Of a DNA stretch of 64,000 bases, positions 28,272 to 36,768 are shown one piece after another (within the stretch, counting starts at the first letter, position 1; every line of letters begins with the position of its first letter). The notes beneath the pieces were generated by a model that had not been told where the DNA came from, ran no database searches, and was given only the letters and a program-made list of their open reading frames with translations. A program made the translations under genes and the position numbers. The DNA comes from Stutzerimonas stutzeri (GTDB lineage: Bacteria; Pseudomonadota; Gammaproteobacteria; Pseudomonadales; Pseudomonadaceae): contig NZ_JAMOIH010000007.1 of the NCBI RefSeq assembly GCF_024448955.1, positions 1 to 64,000 of the forward strand. The letters run 5' to 3'.

Positions 28272-29723
28272 TCAATGGGCAAGCTGGGGCGGCGGCGTAC
28301 GCTCGGCGTCTTCCCATCCGCCACCCAACGCCAGGAACAGGTTGACCTGATCCAGCGAAAGCTGTGCCTCCGATTCCGCCAGCGCGGCTTCGGCCAAGGC
28401 CAGGGTGCGCTCGGTGTCGAGACTGTCGAGATAGGCCAAACGGCCTTCCTGGTAGAGCCGACGGGTGTGATCGGCGGCGCGGCTGGCGGCGTCGCGGGAA
28501 TCGCGCAGAGCACGATTGCGCTGCAAGTCGTCGGCATACCGCGCCAACAGCGTTTGGGTTTCGCGCAGGGCGTTGAGTACCACGCCGTCGAAACGCGCAA
28601 GGGCCGCGTCGGCGCCGGCTTCCATGGCGCGTACCCGAGCGCGGTCGACTTTCGTCGGGATGTGCCAGGAAATGGACGGCCCGAGTTCCCAGCGACGGGT
28701 AATGGGATCGGCGATGTGTTCGAGCATGCCGGTATAGCCGGCGGAGGCGCCGAGGCTGATTTCCGGGTACATCATTGCGGTGGCGACGCCGATATCCGCG
28801 GTGGCTGCAGCCAGGCTGCGTTCCGCCGCGCGGACGTCCGGACGACGCTTGAGCAACGCCGCACCATCGCCAACCGGAGTCGGCTGGCTCAGCTGCGGCG
28901 CGTGGCTGCAGGCAATGACTGGTTCCGACAAGTCATTAGGCGTGCGGCCGAGCAGGGCGGCAATCTGATAAAGCGCTGCGGATTTTTTCGTCTCGAACGG
29001 AGAAACCTCGGCACGCAGCGCCTCGACCTGAGCGCGTGCGCGAGCCACGTCCACTTCGTTGCCGCGACCGCCCCTGAACAGCCGCGTGGCCACGTCCAGC
29101 TGGCGTTGTTGAATATCTAATGAATGCTTAGCGATGATCAGCTCTTCGCCCGCGTGGCAGGCCTCGACGTAATTGCGCACGACCTGAGCCACGACGGTGA
29201 TGCGGGCCGCATCGAGGGCCGCAGCGCTGGCGTCGGCATTGGCTCCGGCCGATTCGGCGGCGCGCTTGAGCTTGCCGAACAGATCGAGCTGATAGCCGAC
29301 CGAGAGCCCGGCATCGGCGAGGTTCATCACCGGGATTTTTTCCTGCAATGCCAGTGATTCACTGGATAGCTGGCCACGTGCGAGCGAGCCGGCGCCGCCA
29401 ATCTCGACCTCCTGCGCGTGATGGGCCATTTGGAAGCCTTCGTAGGCGTGTCGCAGGTTGTGATAGGCCAGGCGCACATCGGTATTGCTTTGCAGCGCCT
29501 CGCTCACCAGCCGGTTGAGCAGCGGATCGTCGTAGAGCTTCCACCAGTCGGCGGGCAGCTCGGCTTGTTCCACCTTCGCATTGCCGGCCAGATCGAACGG
29601 TGCCCCAGCTTCGGCACGCTGAATCACGGCATCATCCGGCAGCCGATAATCGGGGCCTACCATGGTGCAGGCGCTGAGGGTGCCGACCAGGGCCAGCAGG
29701 GCGGCCAGAGAGTAGCGGCTCAT
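28272..29723 (-). CDS. NodT-family outer membrane efflux lipoprotein
   Basis: A 483-residue TolC-like outer membrane factor. The N-terminal lipoprotein signal ends in LSAC (Cys at residue 19), followed by the family start VGPDYRLPD. The two long repeat halves show LPADWWKLYDDPLLNRLVSEAL, ALLKRRPDVRAAERSLAAATADIGVATAMMYPEISLGAS and LYQEGRLAYLDSLDTER. It would form the outer membrane duct of the pump encoded by the three genes before it, overlapping the HlyD gene by 4 bp. Confidence 0.94.
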   Translation of the reverse strand: MSRYSLAALLALVGTLSACTMVGPDYRLPDDAVIQRAEAGAPFDLAGNAKVEQAELPADWWKLYDDPLLNRLVSEALQSNTDVRLAYHNLRHAYEGFQMAHHAQEVEIGGAGSLARGQLSSESLALQEKIPVMNLADAGLSVGYQLDLFGKLKRAAESAGANADASAAALDAARITVVAQVVRNYVEACHAGEELIIAKHSLDIQQRQLDVATRLFRGGRGNEVDVARARAQVEALRAEVSPFETKKSAALYQIAALLGRTPNDLSEPVIACSHAPQLSQPTPVGDGAALLKRRPDVRAAERSLAAATADIGVATAMMYPEISLGASAGYTGMLEHIADPITRRWELGPSISWHIPTKVDRARVRAMEAGADAALARFDGVVLNALRETQTLLARYADDLQRNRALRDSRDAASRAADHTRRLYQEGRLAYLDSLDTERTLALAEAALAESEAQLSLDQVNLFLALGGGWEDAERTPPPQLAH

Positions 29724-30622
29724 AGCGCTGCCGGCTCCGTCACGCCGGCTTGTTGCCAGGGCAGCACCGAGAGAGTCGCGGTTCGGCCGATGACCAGTCG
29801 GATGTCGGTTTCCTGGCCGTCCTCCAGCACCACGCGTACCGGTATCCGCTGGGCCAGTCGAACCCAGTTGAAGCTCGGATTGATGTTCGGCAGCAATGAG
29901 TTGCCGCGCGCGCGGTCGCGGTCTTCGATGCCGGCGGCAATGCTTTGGACATGGCCACGCAGATGCTGCGACTCGCCCATCAGGCGGATGTCCACCGGTT
30001 GGCCGATCTCGATGGCGTACAGTTTGGTTTCTTCGAAGTAGCCCTCGACGCGCAACGAACGGGTATCGACGATCGACAGCACCGGTTTGCCAGTGTGGAC
30101 GTAATCGCCGACGCGCATGGTCTGGTCGCTGAGGTAGCCGTCCACGGGACTGAGCACGCGGGTGCGCTCCAGGTCGAGCCGGGCCACGCCAAGTGCGGCT
30201 TCGGCGGTCTTCAGCGCGGCTTCGGCGCGTTTGACCTGGGTGTCGCCGATTTCGATGGTTTCGGCGGCGATCAGGTCTTTCAGCACGCGGTTACGCTTGG
30301 CTTCCCGACGCGCCTGAGCAAGCAATGCCCGACGCTCCAGCACGGTCGCTTCGGCTTCTTCGAGGGCGAGTTCGAAGCGCGCCTGATCGATGATGAACAG
30401 CACCTGACCACGGCTGACCTTCTGGTTGTCCCGCACACGCAGTTCGGTGACCAGGCCGGAAACGTCGGGCGCCACCTGAATGATGTCGGCGTGCACATGG
30501 CCGTCACGGGTCCAGGGCGCTTCCATGTAGTACTCCCACAGATGCACGCTCACCAGGGCGGCGATGGCGACGGCCAGCAGGGTCAGCACCACTGAGCCGG
30601 TGGCAGGTATCCATTTCTTCAC
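29720..30622 (-). CDS. HlyD-family efflux adaptor (AaeA-like)
   Basis: A 300-residue periplasmic adaptor: one N-terminal membrane anchor (TGSVVLTLLAVAIAALVSVHLW), a lipoyl half-motif (PWTRDGHVHADIIQVAPDVSGLVTEL), a helical hairpin, then a second lipoyl half (VLSPVDGYLSDQTMRVGDYVHTGKPVLSIVD). I start it at the GTG at 30622, which overlaps the DUF1656 stop as GTGA and has GGGAG seven bases upstream; the longer open frame to 31006 is not supported. It links the inner membrane FUSC protein to the NodT channel. Confidence 0.93.
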   Translation of the reverse strand: MKKWIPATGSVVLTLLAVAIAALVSVHLWEYYMEAPWTRDGHVHADIIQVAPDVSGLVTELRVRDNQKVSRGQVLFIIDQARFELALEEAEATVLERRALLAQARREAKRNRVLKDLIAAETIEIGDTQVKRAEAALKTAEAALGVARLDLERTRVLSPVDGYLSDQTMRVGDYVHTGKPVLSIVDTRSLRVEGYFEETKLYAIEIGQPVDIRLMGESQHLRGHVQSIAAGIEDRDRARGNSLLPNINPSFNWVRLAQRIPVRVVLEDGQETDIRLVIGRTATLSVLPWQQAGVTEPAAL

Positions 30623-30828
30623 GATTCGACTCCCGGTATGAGGGTGGACAGGGCGCCCAGCATCATGACGTAGAGGGCGAGGTTGAACAGCGGCGGATGC
30701 CAGACCCAGCGGTACAGGCCCAGCCGGGCGAGGGCGACGCCCAGCAGGCTTTTGAGCAGATAGGCGGCAAGCATCAACATCAGCAGTACCGGCACGTAGA
30801 CGCCATAGATATTCAAATGTCCGGTCAT
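30619..30828 (-). CDS. DUF1656 small membrane protein (AaeX-like)
   Basis: A 69-residue protein with two transmembrane segments (VYVPVLLMLMLAAYLLKSLL and PPLFNLALYVMMLGALSTLI). DUF1656 proteins (AaeX, YtcA type) almost always lie between FUSC-type transporters and HlyD adaptors, as here. It overlaps both neighbours by 4 bp. It is assumed to be an accessory part of the pump, mechanism unknown. Confidence 0.9.
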   Translation of the reverse strand: MTGHLNIYGVYVPVLLMLMLAAYLLKSLLGVALARLGLYRWVWHPPLFNLALYVMMLGALSTLIPGVES

Positions 30829-32879
30829 GCCGAGGCTCCGAGAGGGTCGTACCTAGTAGTGGTCGGTAGCGGCGCGATGGCAGGCGAAACCGCAGGGAAC
30901 AGCGCGAGACGCAGGCCGTGCAGCGCCAGGCAGGCGTCGTGTGCAGCCTGGCCGTCACGGCTCCACAGGTGATGCACGCCGTCATCCAGTTGCTCGCGCA
31001 GGCCATCCGGCGCGGACTGCGGATGACGGGCGCGAGCGCAGGCCTGGAAGTAATCGTGCAACGCGAGAAGGACCGGTTGCAGCCGTTGCTCAGCGTCTGC
31101 CGGCAGCGGCAATCGCTTGAGTTCCAGCAGGCGGAAGCACAGTCTCAAACCACGGGTCGCGTCGTGCAGCGCCAGGCCTTGGTCGGCCAATTGGGCGAGG
31201 CGAGGCAGTAATTGAGCGGTACGGTCGATGACCTTGGAGGCGACGTCGTCGTGATCCTGTTTCGGCTTGGCCAGCGCCAGCCGCGAAAGGCTGATCCAGC
31301 CGCTGCGAGCAAGACGCCGCGCCGCCCACTGCGTGCCGAATGGTCGGGTCAGGCGGGCCCAGATCAGGGCGAAGGTCACGCCCATGGCCGACGACAAGGC
31401 GACATCGGCAAACCGCGAGAAGTCGGCGGTGTAACGATCCTGAATGGTGAGGGTAGAAATGGTCTGAACCGCCAACAGAATCGCTGTCCCGGCATATTGA
31501 GGGCGACCGGAAAAAGTGCCCAACAGCAGCAATGGCGCGGCAAGTAGAATGGCCAAGCTGCCGAAGTCATGCACGTTGGGCATCAGTGCAAAGAGGTAGA
31601 TGGCGGCGGCTACGGTGGAGATCAGCGTCGCCACCAGCATCGACTTGATGAAAGGCGCCGGGTTGTCCTGGCTGGCGAAGAAACAGCTAGCGACGGCCGC
31701 AAGGAACACGCCGGTGTAGCCGTGCGCCCAGCCCGACCAGTACCACAGCAGACTGACCAACAGTACGAGGATTCCGGCGGACAGGGCGCTGAACGCCAGC
31801 AGCGGATAGTCATAATGACGAGGTGTGCCGATCAACTGGCGCACCCGATAGCGCAGCATCGGCGCCTGCTCGGGATGGTCCTGGGCAAAGCACCGGCGCA
31901 GCTCCAGGGCGTCCTGCCAGAGATCGATCAGCGCGCGAATCTGCCCGAGCGCACCGGCCAGCGCCAAGTGCTGCTCCGGATGGCTATCGCTCAGCCAGGT
32001 TTGCAGCTGCCAGCTGCGCTCGACGAGGCGGTCAGAATCGAGCTGCGCATCCTCGCCCTGCAACCATTGGCCGGCGTGCTGCAGATATTCTTCGAACTCC
32101 GGCAGCGGCTCCGGCAGTTCCTGGCGTAGCTGACGCAGCGCGTCGCCCATGGAGATCAGCTGCGGCGCGAGCATCGCCATGCGTGCACGGAATTCCCGGG
32201 CGTGTCGGGTCGGAAGATGGCTGCTGGCGTCGTACTCAAGGTGCACGATCATGCCGTCGAGCCCCATCACGTCGATCATCAATTGGTGCAACGCACGCTG
32301 ATCGAGGGCAGTCAGTCCCGTGGCGCCGAGCAGCTGCAGTGCCCCGGCGCGGGCGTCGGCGAGCAGCACCGTCATACGCGCACTCAGCACCAGCGCGATG
32401 CGGCTGGGAAACAGCAGCGCATTGACTAGGCTGGCACAGACGATGCCAAGCAGAATTTCCTCGGAACGGGCCAGCGCCACATCGAAGATATGCTGCGGGT
32501 CGTTGACTTCGGTGAGGCTGATCAACGGCACGGTGTAGGCCGCAAGCATGAAGATGTAGCTACGTGGCGAGCGGTCGATCAGCGAAAGGTAGAGCAGGGT
32601 GGTGAGCCACAACGATATGACCAGGCTCAGCATCACCGGCTGCTGGCCGAACAGCGGCAATATCGCAACCGATGCCGCTGCACCGAGTACGGTTCCGAGC
32701 GCCCGGTAGATCGCCTTCGAGCGCGTCGCGCCCGACAGCGGGTGCGAAACGACGTAAACCGAGGCCATCGCCCAATAGGGATTGTCCAGCGGAATGGCGA
32801 GCGCGATGTAAAGCGACAGCAACGCAGCGGTCAGCGCTTTGGCTGAAAACAGCCATTCGCGCCAGGTAGGCATATTCAT
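30825..32879 (-). CDS. FUSC-family inner membrane transporter (AaeB-like)
   Basis: A 684-residue fusaric-acid-resistance/AaeB-type inner membrane protein. The N-terminal membrane domain starts LFSAKALTAALLSLYIALAIPLDNPYWAMASVYVVSHPLSGATRSKA. A long cytosolic helical segment follows, and a second set of helices occupies about residues 360-500, then a C-terminal soluble part. E. coli AaeB exports aromatic acids such as p-hydroxybenzoate. I use the ATG at 32879, though its ribosome site is weak, and a GTG 18 bases upstream is an alternative. First gene of the four-gene operon. Confidence 0.92.
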   Translation of the reverse strand: MNMPTWREWLFSAKALTAALLSLYIALAIPLDNPYWAMASVYVVSHPLSGATRSKAIYRALGTVLGAAASVAILPLFGQQPVMLSLVISLWLTTLLYLSLIDRSPRSYIFMLAAYTVPLISLTEVNDPQHIFDVALARSEEILLGIVCASLVNALLFPSRIALVLSARMTVLLADARAGALQLLGATGLTALDQRALHQLMIDVMGLDGMIVHLEYDASSHLPTRHAREFRARMAMLAPQLISMGDALRQLRQELPEPLPEFEEYLQHAGQWLQGEDAQLDSDRLVERSWQLQTWLSDSHPEQHLALAGALGQIRALIDLWQDALELRRCFAQDHPEQAPMLRYRVRQLIGTPRHYDYPLLAFSALSAGILVLLVSLLWYWSGWAHGYTGVFLAAVASCFFASQDNPAPFIKSMLVATLISTVAAAIYLFALMPNVHDFGSLAILLAAPLLLLGTFSGRPQYAGTAILLAVQTISTLTIQDRYTADFSRFADVALSSAMGVTFALIWARLTRPFGTQWAARRLARSGWISLSRLALAKPKQDHDDVASKVIDRTAQLLPRLAQLADQGLALHDATRGLRLCFRLLELKRLPLPADAEQRLQPVLLALHDYFQACARARHPQSAPDGLREQLDDGVHHLWSRDGQAAHDACLALHGLRLALFPAVSPAIAPLPTTTRYDPLGASA

Positions 32880-33075
32880 GGTTTTTAGTTTTTTCACGAG
32901 GCCGCATCGCGGGGAGCAGAGCACTACGGCATGTTGCACAATTTGTTACATTTAACGGCGTTTCGATGTGACAAATCGAACAACCAACAGGACAATTCGA
33001 ATCTTCCAAAGCATGTGCCCGTGATTGATGAGCATCCTGGGCGCGCAAAGCAGGCGGTCCGCCTGTCGAGGCTCG

Positions 33076-33960
33076 ATGAAGCGAATTCCAAATTACGGCC
33101 TATATGGCGAGACCGCCCAGCCCGCCTGGCGCGACATGCTGCACTGCGAATGGATCAACGAGCGCAGCGAACAATTTCAGTGGGAAATCAAACCGCATCA
33201 GCACGATGCGCTGCTGCAGTTGTTCTACATCCGCAGCGGTGGCGGCGAGGTTTCGCTGGAGAACCAACGCCTGCCGTTCACCGGCCCCTGCATCCTAGTC
33301 CTGCCGAACCGCACCGTGCATGCGTTCAGCTACCAACGCGACACCGACGGACCTGTCATCACCGCGGCACAACGGCCGCTGGAATCGATGGCGCGCATCG
33401 TGGCGCCGGGGCTGTTGGGCTTCCTGCAGCGCCCGAGCGTCGTGCCGTTACCCTGGCAGGCGGACGGCAGCGAACCCATCTGGCCACTGATCGAACTGAT
33501 CCAGGCGGAAGCGCGAAGCGAGGCCCGCGGAAACCTCGCGGCGGGCCATTCGTTGCTGCTGACGTTGCTGATCCATGCCGCGCGGCTGGACGTCTCCATC
33601 AACACCGCGCCACGGCCCGGCAAAAATCGGCGTGCCGCCGTGCTGAGGCAGTTTCGCGAATTGGTCGACGAGCACTTTCGCAACCACTGGACGCTGGGGC
33701 GCTACAGCGAATCCCTGGGAATGACCACAGCCACCCTCGGTCGCGCTTGCCGAGAAGAGGCCGGGATTGCACCCAGCGCGATCATCAACGAACGCATCGT
33801 CCGCGAGGCACAGCGGCAACTGGCCTATACGAGCCTGCATATCCAGCAGATCGCGCGTGACCTGGGATTTGCCGACACTGCTTATTTCAGTCGATTCTTC
33901 CGCAAGCAGGCCGGACTCAAGCCCAGCGAGTTTCGTGGTGCGTTCAAACGCGATGGTTGA
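33076..33960 (+). CDS. AraC-family regulator (PobR-like)
   Basis: A 294-residue regulator. The N-terminal cupin-like sensing half starts MKRIPNYGLYGE, as in PobR-type p-hydroxybenzoate regulators, and includes LQLFYIRSGGGEVSLENQRLPFTGPCILVLP. The C-terminal double helix-turn-helix covers SLGMTTATLGRACREEAGIAPSAIINERIVREAQRQLAYT and IARDLGFADTAYFSRFFRKQAGLKPSEFR. It is divergent from the efflux operon, 196 bp apart, which fits aromatic-acid-responsive control of the pump. Start at 33076 has GAGG four bases upstream, so it is not certain. Confidence 0.9.
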   Translation: MKRIPNYGLYGETAQPAWRDMLHCEWINERSEQFQWEIKPHQHDALLQLFYIRSGGGEVSLENQRLPFTGPCILVLPNRTVHAFSYQRDTDGPVITAAQRPLESMARIVAPGLLGFLQRPSVVPLPWQADGSEPIWPLIELIQAEARSEARGNLAAGHSLLLTLLIHAARLDVSINTAPRPGKNRRAAVLRQFRELVDEHFRNHWTLGRYSESLGMTTATLGRACREEAGIAPSAIINERIVREAQRQLAYTSLHIQQIARDLGFADTAYFSRFFRKQAGLKPSEFRGAFKRDG

Positions 33961-34021
33961 GCACAAGCCAGTAGTAATGGATGTGCGTTTGTAATCCGTT
34001 ACGGATTTCGTGCATAGAGGG

Positions 34022-34149
34022 TTATGTTAAGGGTTCGCATAATCTATATTATGTTAAATTAACTATCAGGAAAGAAGCCTCTCCTTGAGGTTTGCTGATT
34101 CATGCTGCTCCGCCGCCGCGCGGCCTATCTCGACAACGCGGCTTTTTTT
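34022..34149 (+). ncRNA. Candidate small RNA in a convergent gap
   Basis: The gap between two convergent genes holds an AT-rich block with a perfect direct repeat TTATGTTAA (34022-34030 and 34049-34057) and a palindrome CATAAT-CTAT-ATTATG (34038-34053). A small CCTC/GAGG hairpin follows, then a GCCGCG...CGCGGC stem (34115-34120 with 34137-34142) and seven T residues. This is the arrangement of a short transcript with its own terminator. The last hairpin may instead only terminate the AraC gene. Confidence 0.3.
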
Positions 34150-34156
34150 CAGCTGA

Positions 34157-35203
34157 CTATTGGTTCTGCAGCACCACACTACGGATGTCGTCAGCCAATT
34201 GCCGTACCCGCTCTTCGCTAGTGTCCCACGAGCACATGAAACGTGCGCCGCCGACGCCGATGAATGTGTAGAACATCCAACCGCGGCTCCTCAATGCTTC
34301 TAGCGCCAACGGCGGAATGCTCACGAAGACGCCGTTCGCTTCAACGGGAAACATCAGTTCCACGCCCGGCACGTCGCTGATCAATTTTGCTAGCAATTGC
34401 GCGCAGTGATTGGCGTGCTCGGCATATTTGATCCAGGCGTTGCTTTCCAGCAATCCAACCCATGGTGCGGACAGAAAGCGCATCTTGGATGCCAGCTGAC
34501 CAGCTTGCTTGCAGCGGTATTCGAAGTCTTCGGCTAGGTCCCGGTTGAAGAACAGGATCGCTTCGCCCACGGCCATACCGTTCTTGGTGCCACCGAAACA
34601 GAGCACGTCTACGCCCGATTTCCAGCTCAGCTCGGCTGGCGACAGACCGAGAAACGCACAGGCATTAGCGAACCGTGCACCATCCATATGCAGATGCAGG
34701 CCAAGCTCTTTGCAGGTATCGCTGATCGCACGGAGTTCGTCGGGCCGGTAGACGGTGCCGATTTCAGTGGCTTGCGTAATGCTGACTACACGCGGCTTGG
34801 GGTAATGGATGTCCTTTCGCTTGAGTGCGACTTCGCGAATCGCCGCCGGGGTCAGCTTGCCCTCCTCGGTACGCGCCACCAGTAATTTGGAGCCGTTGGA
34901 GAAAAATTCCGGCGCGCCGCATTCATCGGTTTCGATATGCGCGATATCTCCGCAGATGACGCTGTGATAGCTCTGGCACAAGGATGACAGCGCCAGGGAA
35001 TTAGCCGCCGTGCCGTTGAATGCGAAGAACACTTCGCAATCGGTTTCGAACAGCTGGCGGAAATGATCAGCGGCACGCGCCGTCCACTGATCATCACCGT
35101 AGGCACGGTCGTGTCCCTGATTCGCTCTGGCCATGGCCTCCCAGGCTTCAGGGCAAATGCCTGAATAATTGTCGCTGGCGAATTGCTGATTAGCGGTGGT
35201 CAT
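34157..35203 (-). CDS. ltaE: Low-specificity L-threonine aldolase
   Basis: A 348-residue PLP fold-type I enzyme that cleaves L-threonine and L-allo-threonine to glycine and acetaldehyde. Motifs: FASDNYSGICPEAWEAM at the start, HIETDECGAPEFF near residue 95, LHLHMDGARFANACAF near 175, and the PLP-lysine segment LCFGGTKNGMAVGEAILFF near 208. The beta-eliminating lyase family length and the Pseudomonas-type ending (SWDTSEERVRQLADDI) fit. It follows the DUF202 pair by 23 bp on the same strand and may share their transcript. Confidence 0.94.
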   Translation of the reverse strand: MTTANQQFASDNYSGICPEAWEAMARANQGHDRAYGDDQWTARAADHFRQLFETDCEVFFAFNGTAANSLALSSLCQSYHSVICGDIAHIETDECGAPEFFSNGSKLLVARTEEGKLTPAAIREVALKRKDIHYPKPRVVSITQATEIGTVYRPDELRAISDTCKELGLHLHMDGARFANACAFLGLSPAELSWKSGVDVLCFGGTKNGMAVGEAILFFNRDLAEDFEYRCKQAGQLASKMRFLSAPWVGLLESNAWIKYAEHANHCAQLLAKLISDVPGVELMFPVEANGVFVSIPPLALEALRSRGWMFYTFIGVGGARFMCSWDTSEERVRQLADDIRSVVLQNQ

Positions 35204-35226
35204 TTAAGCCTCTTTTGGTTGCTGCC

Positions 35227-35601
35227 TCAGCGAGTGATCGGCAAGAAGATAATGGTGTAAAGCCCCAGAACGCCAAGCATAAAAACCGAAGCGCCCAGCC
35301 ACAGGATCGAGCATGCATCGGCATGAATACGCCCGCTCTTCAATCCGCTAGCGCTACGTGCATAGCGACGTTGCTGAGTAGCCCAGATGTACAGCGCCGT
35401 GATCAGCGAAACCGCTAACAGCATGCCGACGAAAGCCCCGTGATAGGGCATCCAGCGCAGGAAAAGCGCGCTGACGGCGATCATGGTGAGCAAGGTCCGC
35501 CCCCATGCCAGCGATGTGCGTTCCGGCTGCAGTCCGGGATCTTCGTGCAGCGGCGGACCTGGCAGTTTGGGCTTCCGGCGTCGACGAACGGATATGTGCA
35601 T
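35227..35601 (-). CDS. DUF202 membrane protein (YidG-like)
   Basis: A 124-residue DUF202 protein with three transmembrane segments. The family start DPGLQPERTSLAWGRTLLTMIAVSALFLRW precedes FVGMLLAVSLITALYIW and ILWLGASVFMLGVLGLYTIIF. I start it at the ATG at 35601; the longer reading runs into the upstream gene. It lies 2 bp after another DUF202 gene, as yidH/yidG do in E. coli. Function unknown. Confidence 0.87.
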   Translation of the reverse strand: MHISVRRRRKPKLPGPPLHEDPGLQPERTSLAWGRTLLTMIAVSALFLRWMPYHGAFVGMLLAVSLITALYIWATQQRRYARSASGLKSGRIHADACSILWLGASVFMLGVLGLYTIIFLPITR

Positions 35602-35603
35602 GT

Positions 35604-36011
35604 TCAGCCGCGAAGCGCGATGAAACTGATCAGCGTCAACGTGACGAGCGTGCCGCCAATCGACAGTATCGGAATCAGCAGCGGAAACGGCAGCGGCCTG
35701 TTGTGGCGCATGGCACGCTCGATGCTCAGCCAGCGGATACAAGCCGTTGAGCTGATGAACATGGCCAGCAGCAACAGCGAGATCGACAGGAGCTTGCGTA
35801 TCTCAAGGGAAAAGACGTCGCCGGTAAAGGCCTCGACTGCCACACCGCCAGCCAGTAGCGCCAGCGATGTGCGGATCCAGGCGAGAAAGGTTCGCTCGTT
35901 TGCCAGGGTGAACCGGGGATCGGGCTCCCTTCCGCCAGATAGCAACCGGTGGCTCCAGCGACTTCGTTCCGTCAAGTGATGTGTCTCCGATGGGATTTGG
36001 ACCAGGCTCAT
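35604..36011 (-). CDS. DUF202 membrane protein (YidH-like)
   Basis: A 135-residue DUF202 protein. The conserved DPRFTLANERTFLAWIRTSLALLAGGVAVEAF is followed by two further transmembrane helices (LSISLLLLAMFISSTACIRW and LLIPILSIGGTLVTLTLISFIAL). It is the first of a tandem pair with the smaller DUF202 gene. No biochemical role is established for either; the tandem pair suggests a heteromer, which is inference. Confidence 0.9.
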   Translation of the reverse strand: MSLVQIPSETHHLTERSRWSHRLLSGGREPDPRFTLANERTFLAWIRTSLALLAGGVAVEAFTGDVFSLEIRKLLSISLLLLAMFISSTACIRWLSIERAMRHNRPLPFPLLIPILSIGGTLVTLTLISFIALRG

Positions 36012-36143
36012 TCAAACAGAAACGTTACCGCCCTGCAGGTTCAATTGTGGTGATTTGAACAACGTGCCAGCCACATCCAGTCACAGCGAAGGCGCGAGTT
36101 CTCATGCTACTGTGCGCCATCGAAAACCGCCTTGGAGAGATTC

Positions 36144-36635
36144 ATGCTGCTTCGTCTGGTCACCGCTTTCGTACTCGGCACCGCCGCCCTGCCCGCCATG
36201 GCAAACGACCATGCCCACACCCACCATGCAATGACCGGTGCGCCTGCCGTTACGCAAGCATGGTCCCGCGCCATGCCGCCGAGCGCGCCAACTGGCGCCG
36301 TGTATTTCACGTTGCGCAATCCGGGCGATAAGCCGGATCGGCTCATCGGCGTGCAGACCCCCCGTGCGGAGAAAGCCGAATTGCATACCCATGTCCATGA
36401 AGGCGAGGTCATGCGTATGGAGCGTATCGACGCGGTAGACGTACCTGCCGGCGGCGAAGTTGAGTTCAAGCCGGGCGGCAATCACGTCATGCTGTTCAAG
36501 CTGAGCGAACCGCTGGTAGCTGGCGAGCAGTTTCCTCTTACGCTGATATTCGAAAACGCTGGTGAGGTGGCCGTCGAGGTTAGCATTCAGCACCAGGCCC
36601 CGGAGTCGAACGACAACGGGCACATGCATCACTAA
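36144..36635 (+). CDS. Periplasmic copper chaperone PCu(A)C
   Basis: A 163-residue PCu(A)C protein that carries Cu(I) in the periplasm, often toward the CuA site of cytochrome oxidase. A signal peptide (LVTAFVLGTAALPAMA) leads to a His-rich N-terminus (NDHAHTHHAM). The metal-site pattern is HTHVHEGEVMRM followed about 20 residues later by PGGNHVMLF. The C-terminus is also His/Met rich (NDNGHMHH), which may add a second metal site. ATG at 36144 follows GGAGAGA; the TTG at 36132 is less likely. Confidence 0.92.
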   Translation: MLLRLVTAFVLGTAALPAMANDHAHTHHAMTGAPAVTQAWSRAMPPSAPTGAVYFTLRNPGDKPDRLIGVQTPRAEKAELHTHVHEGEVMRMERIDAVDVPAGGEVEFKPGGNHVMLFKLSEPLVAGEQFPLTLIFENAGEVAVEVSIQHQAPESNDNGHMHH

Positions 36636-36768
36636 AGCCTTGGCGAAAAAGCCTTGGCGAATCGGCGCGGCGGGTTTCGGTCCTGCCGCGTCCGTCGATA
36701 GAACCACCCTCTTCTCTTTGTCCGTTAGAAATCGGCTGAAGTTGATTGCGGACGACGCAGCATCCCGA

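Noticed and set aside
30623..31006. Upstream extension of the HlyD frame
   Set aside because: It overlaps the DUF1656 and FUSC genes in another frame; the GTG at 30622 with GGGAG and a 4-bp overlap explains the start better.
36642..36673. Direct repeat AAAGCCTTGGCGAA after the copper chaperone gene
   Set aside because: Only two short adjacent copies in a short convergent gap; no structure or function supported.
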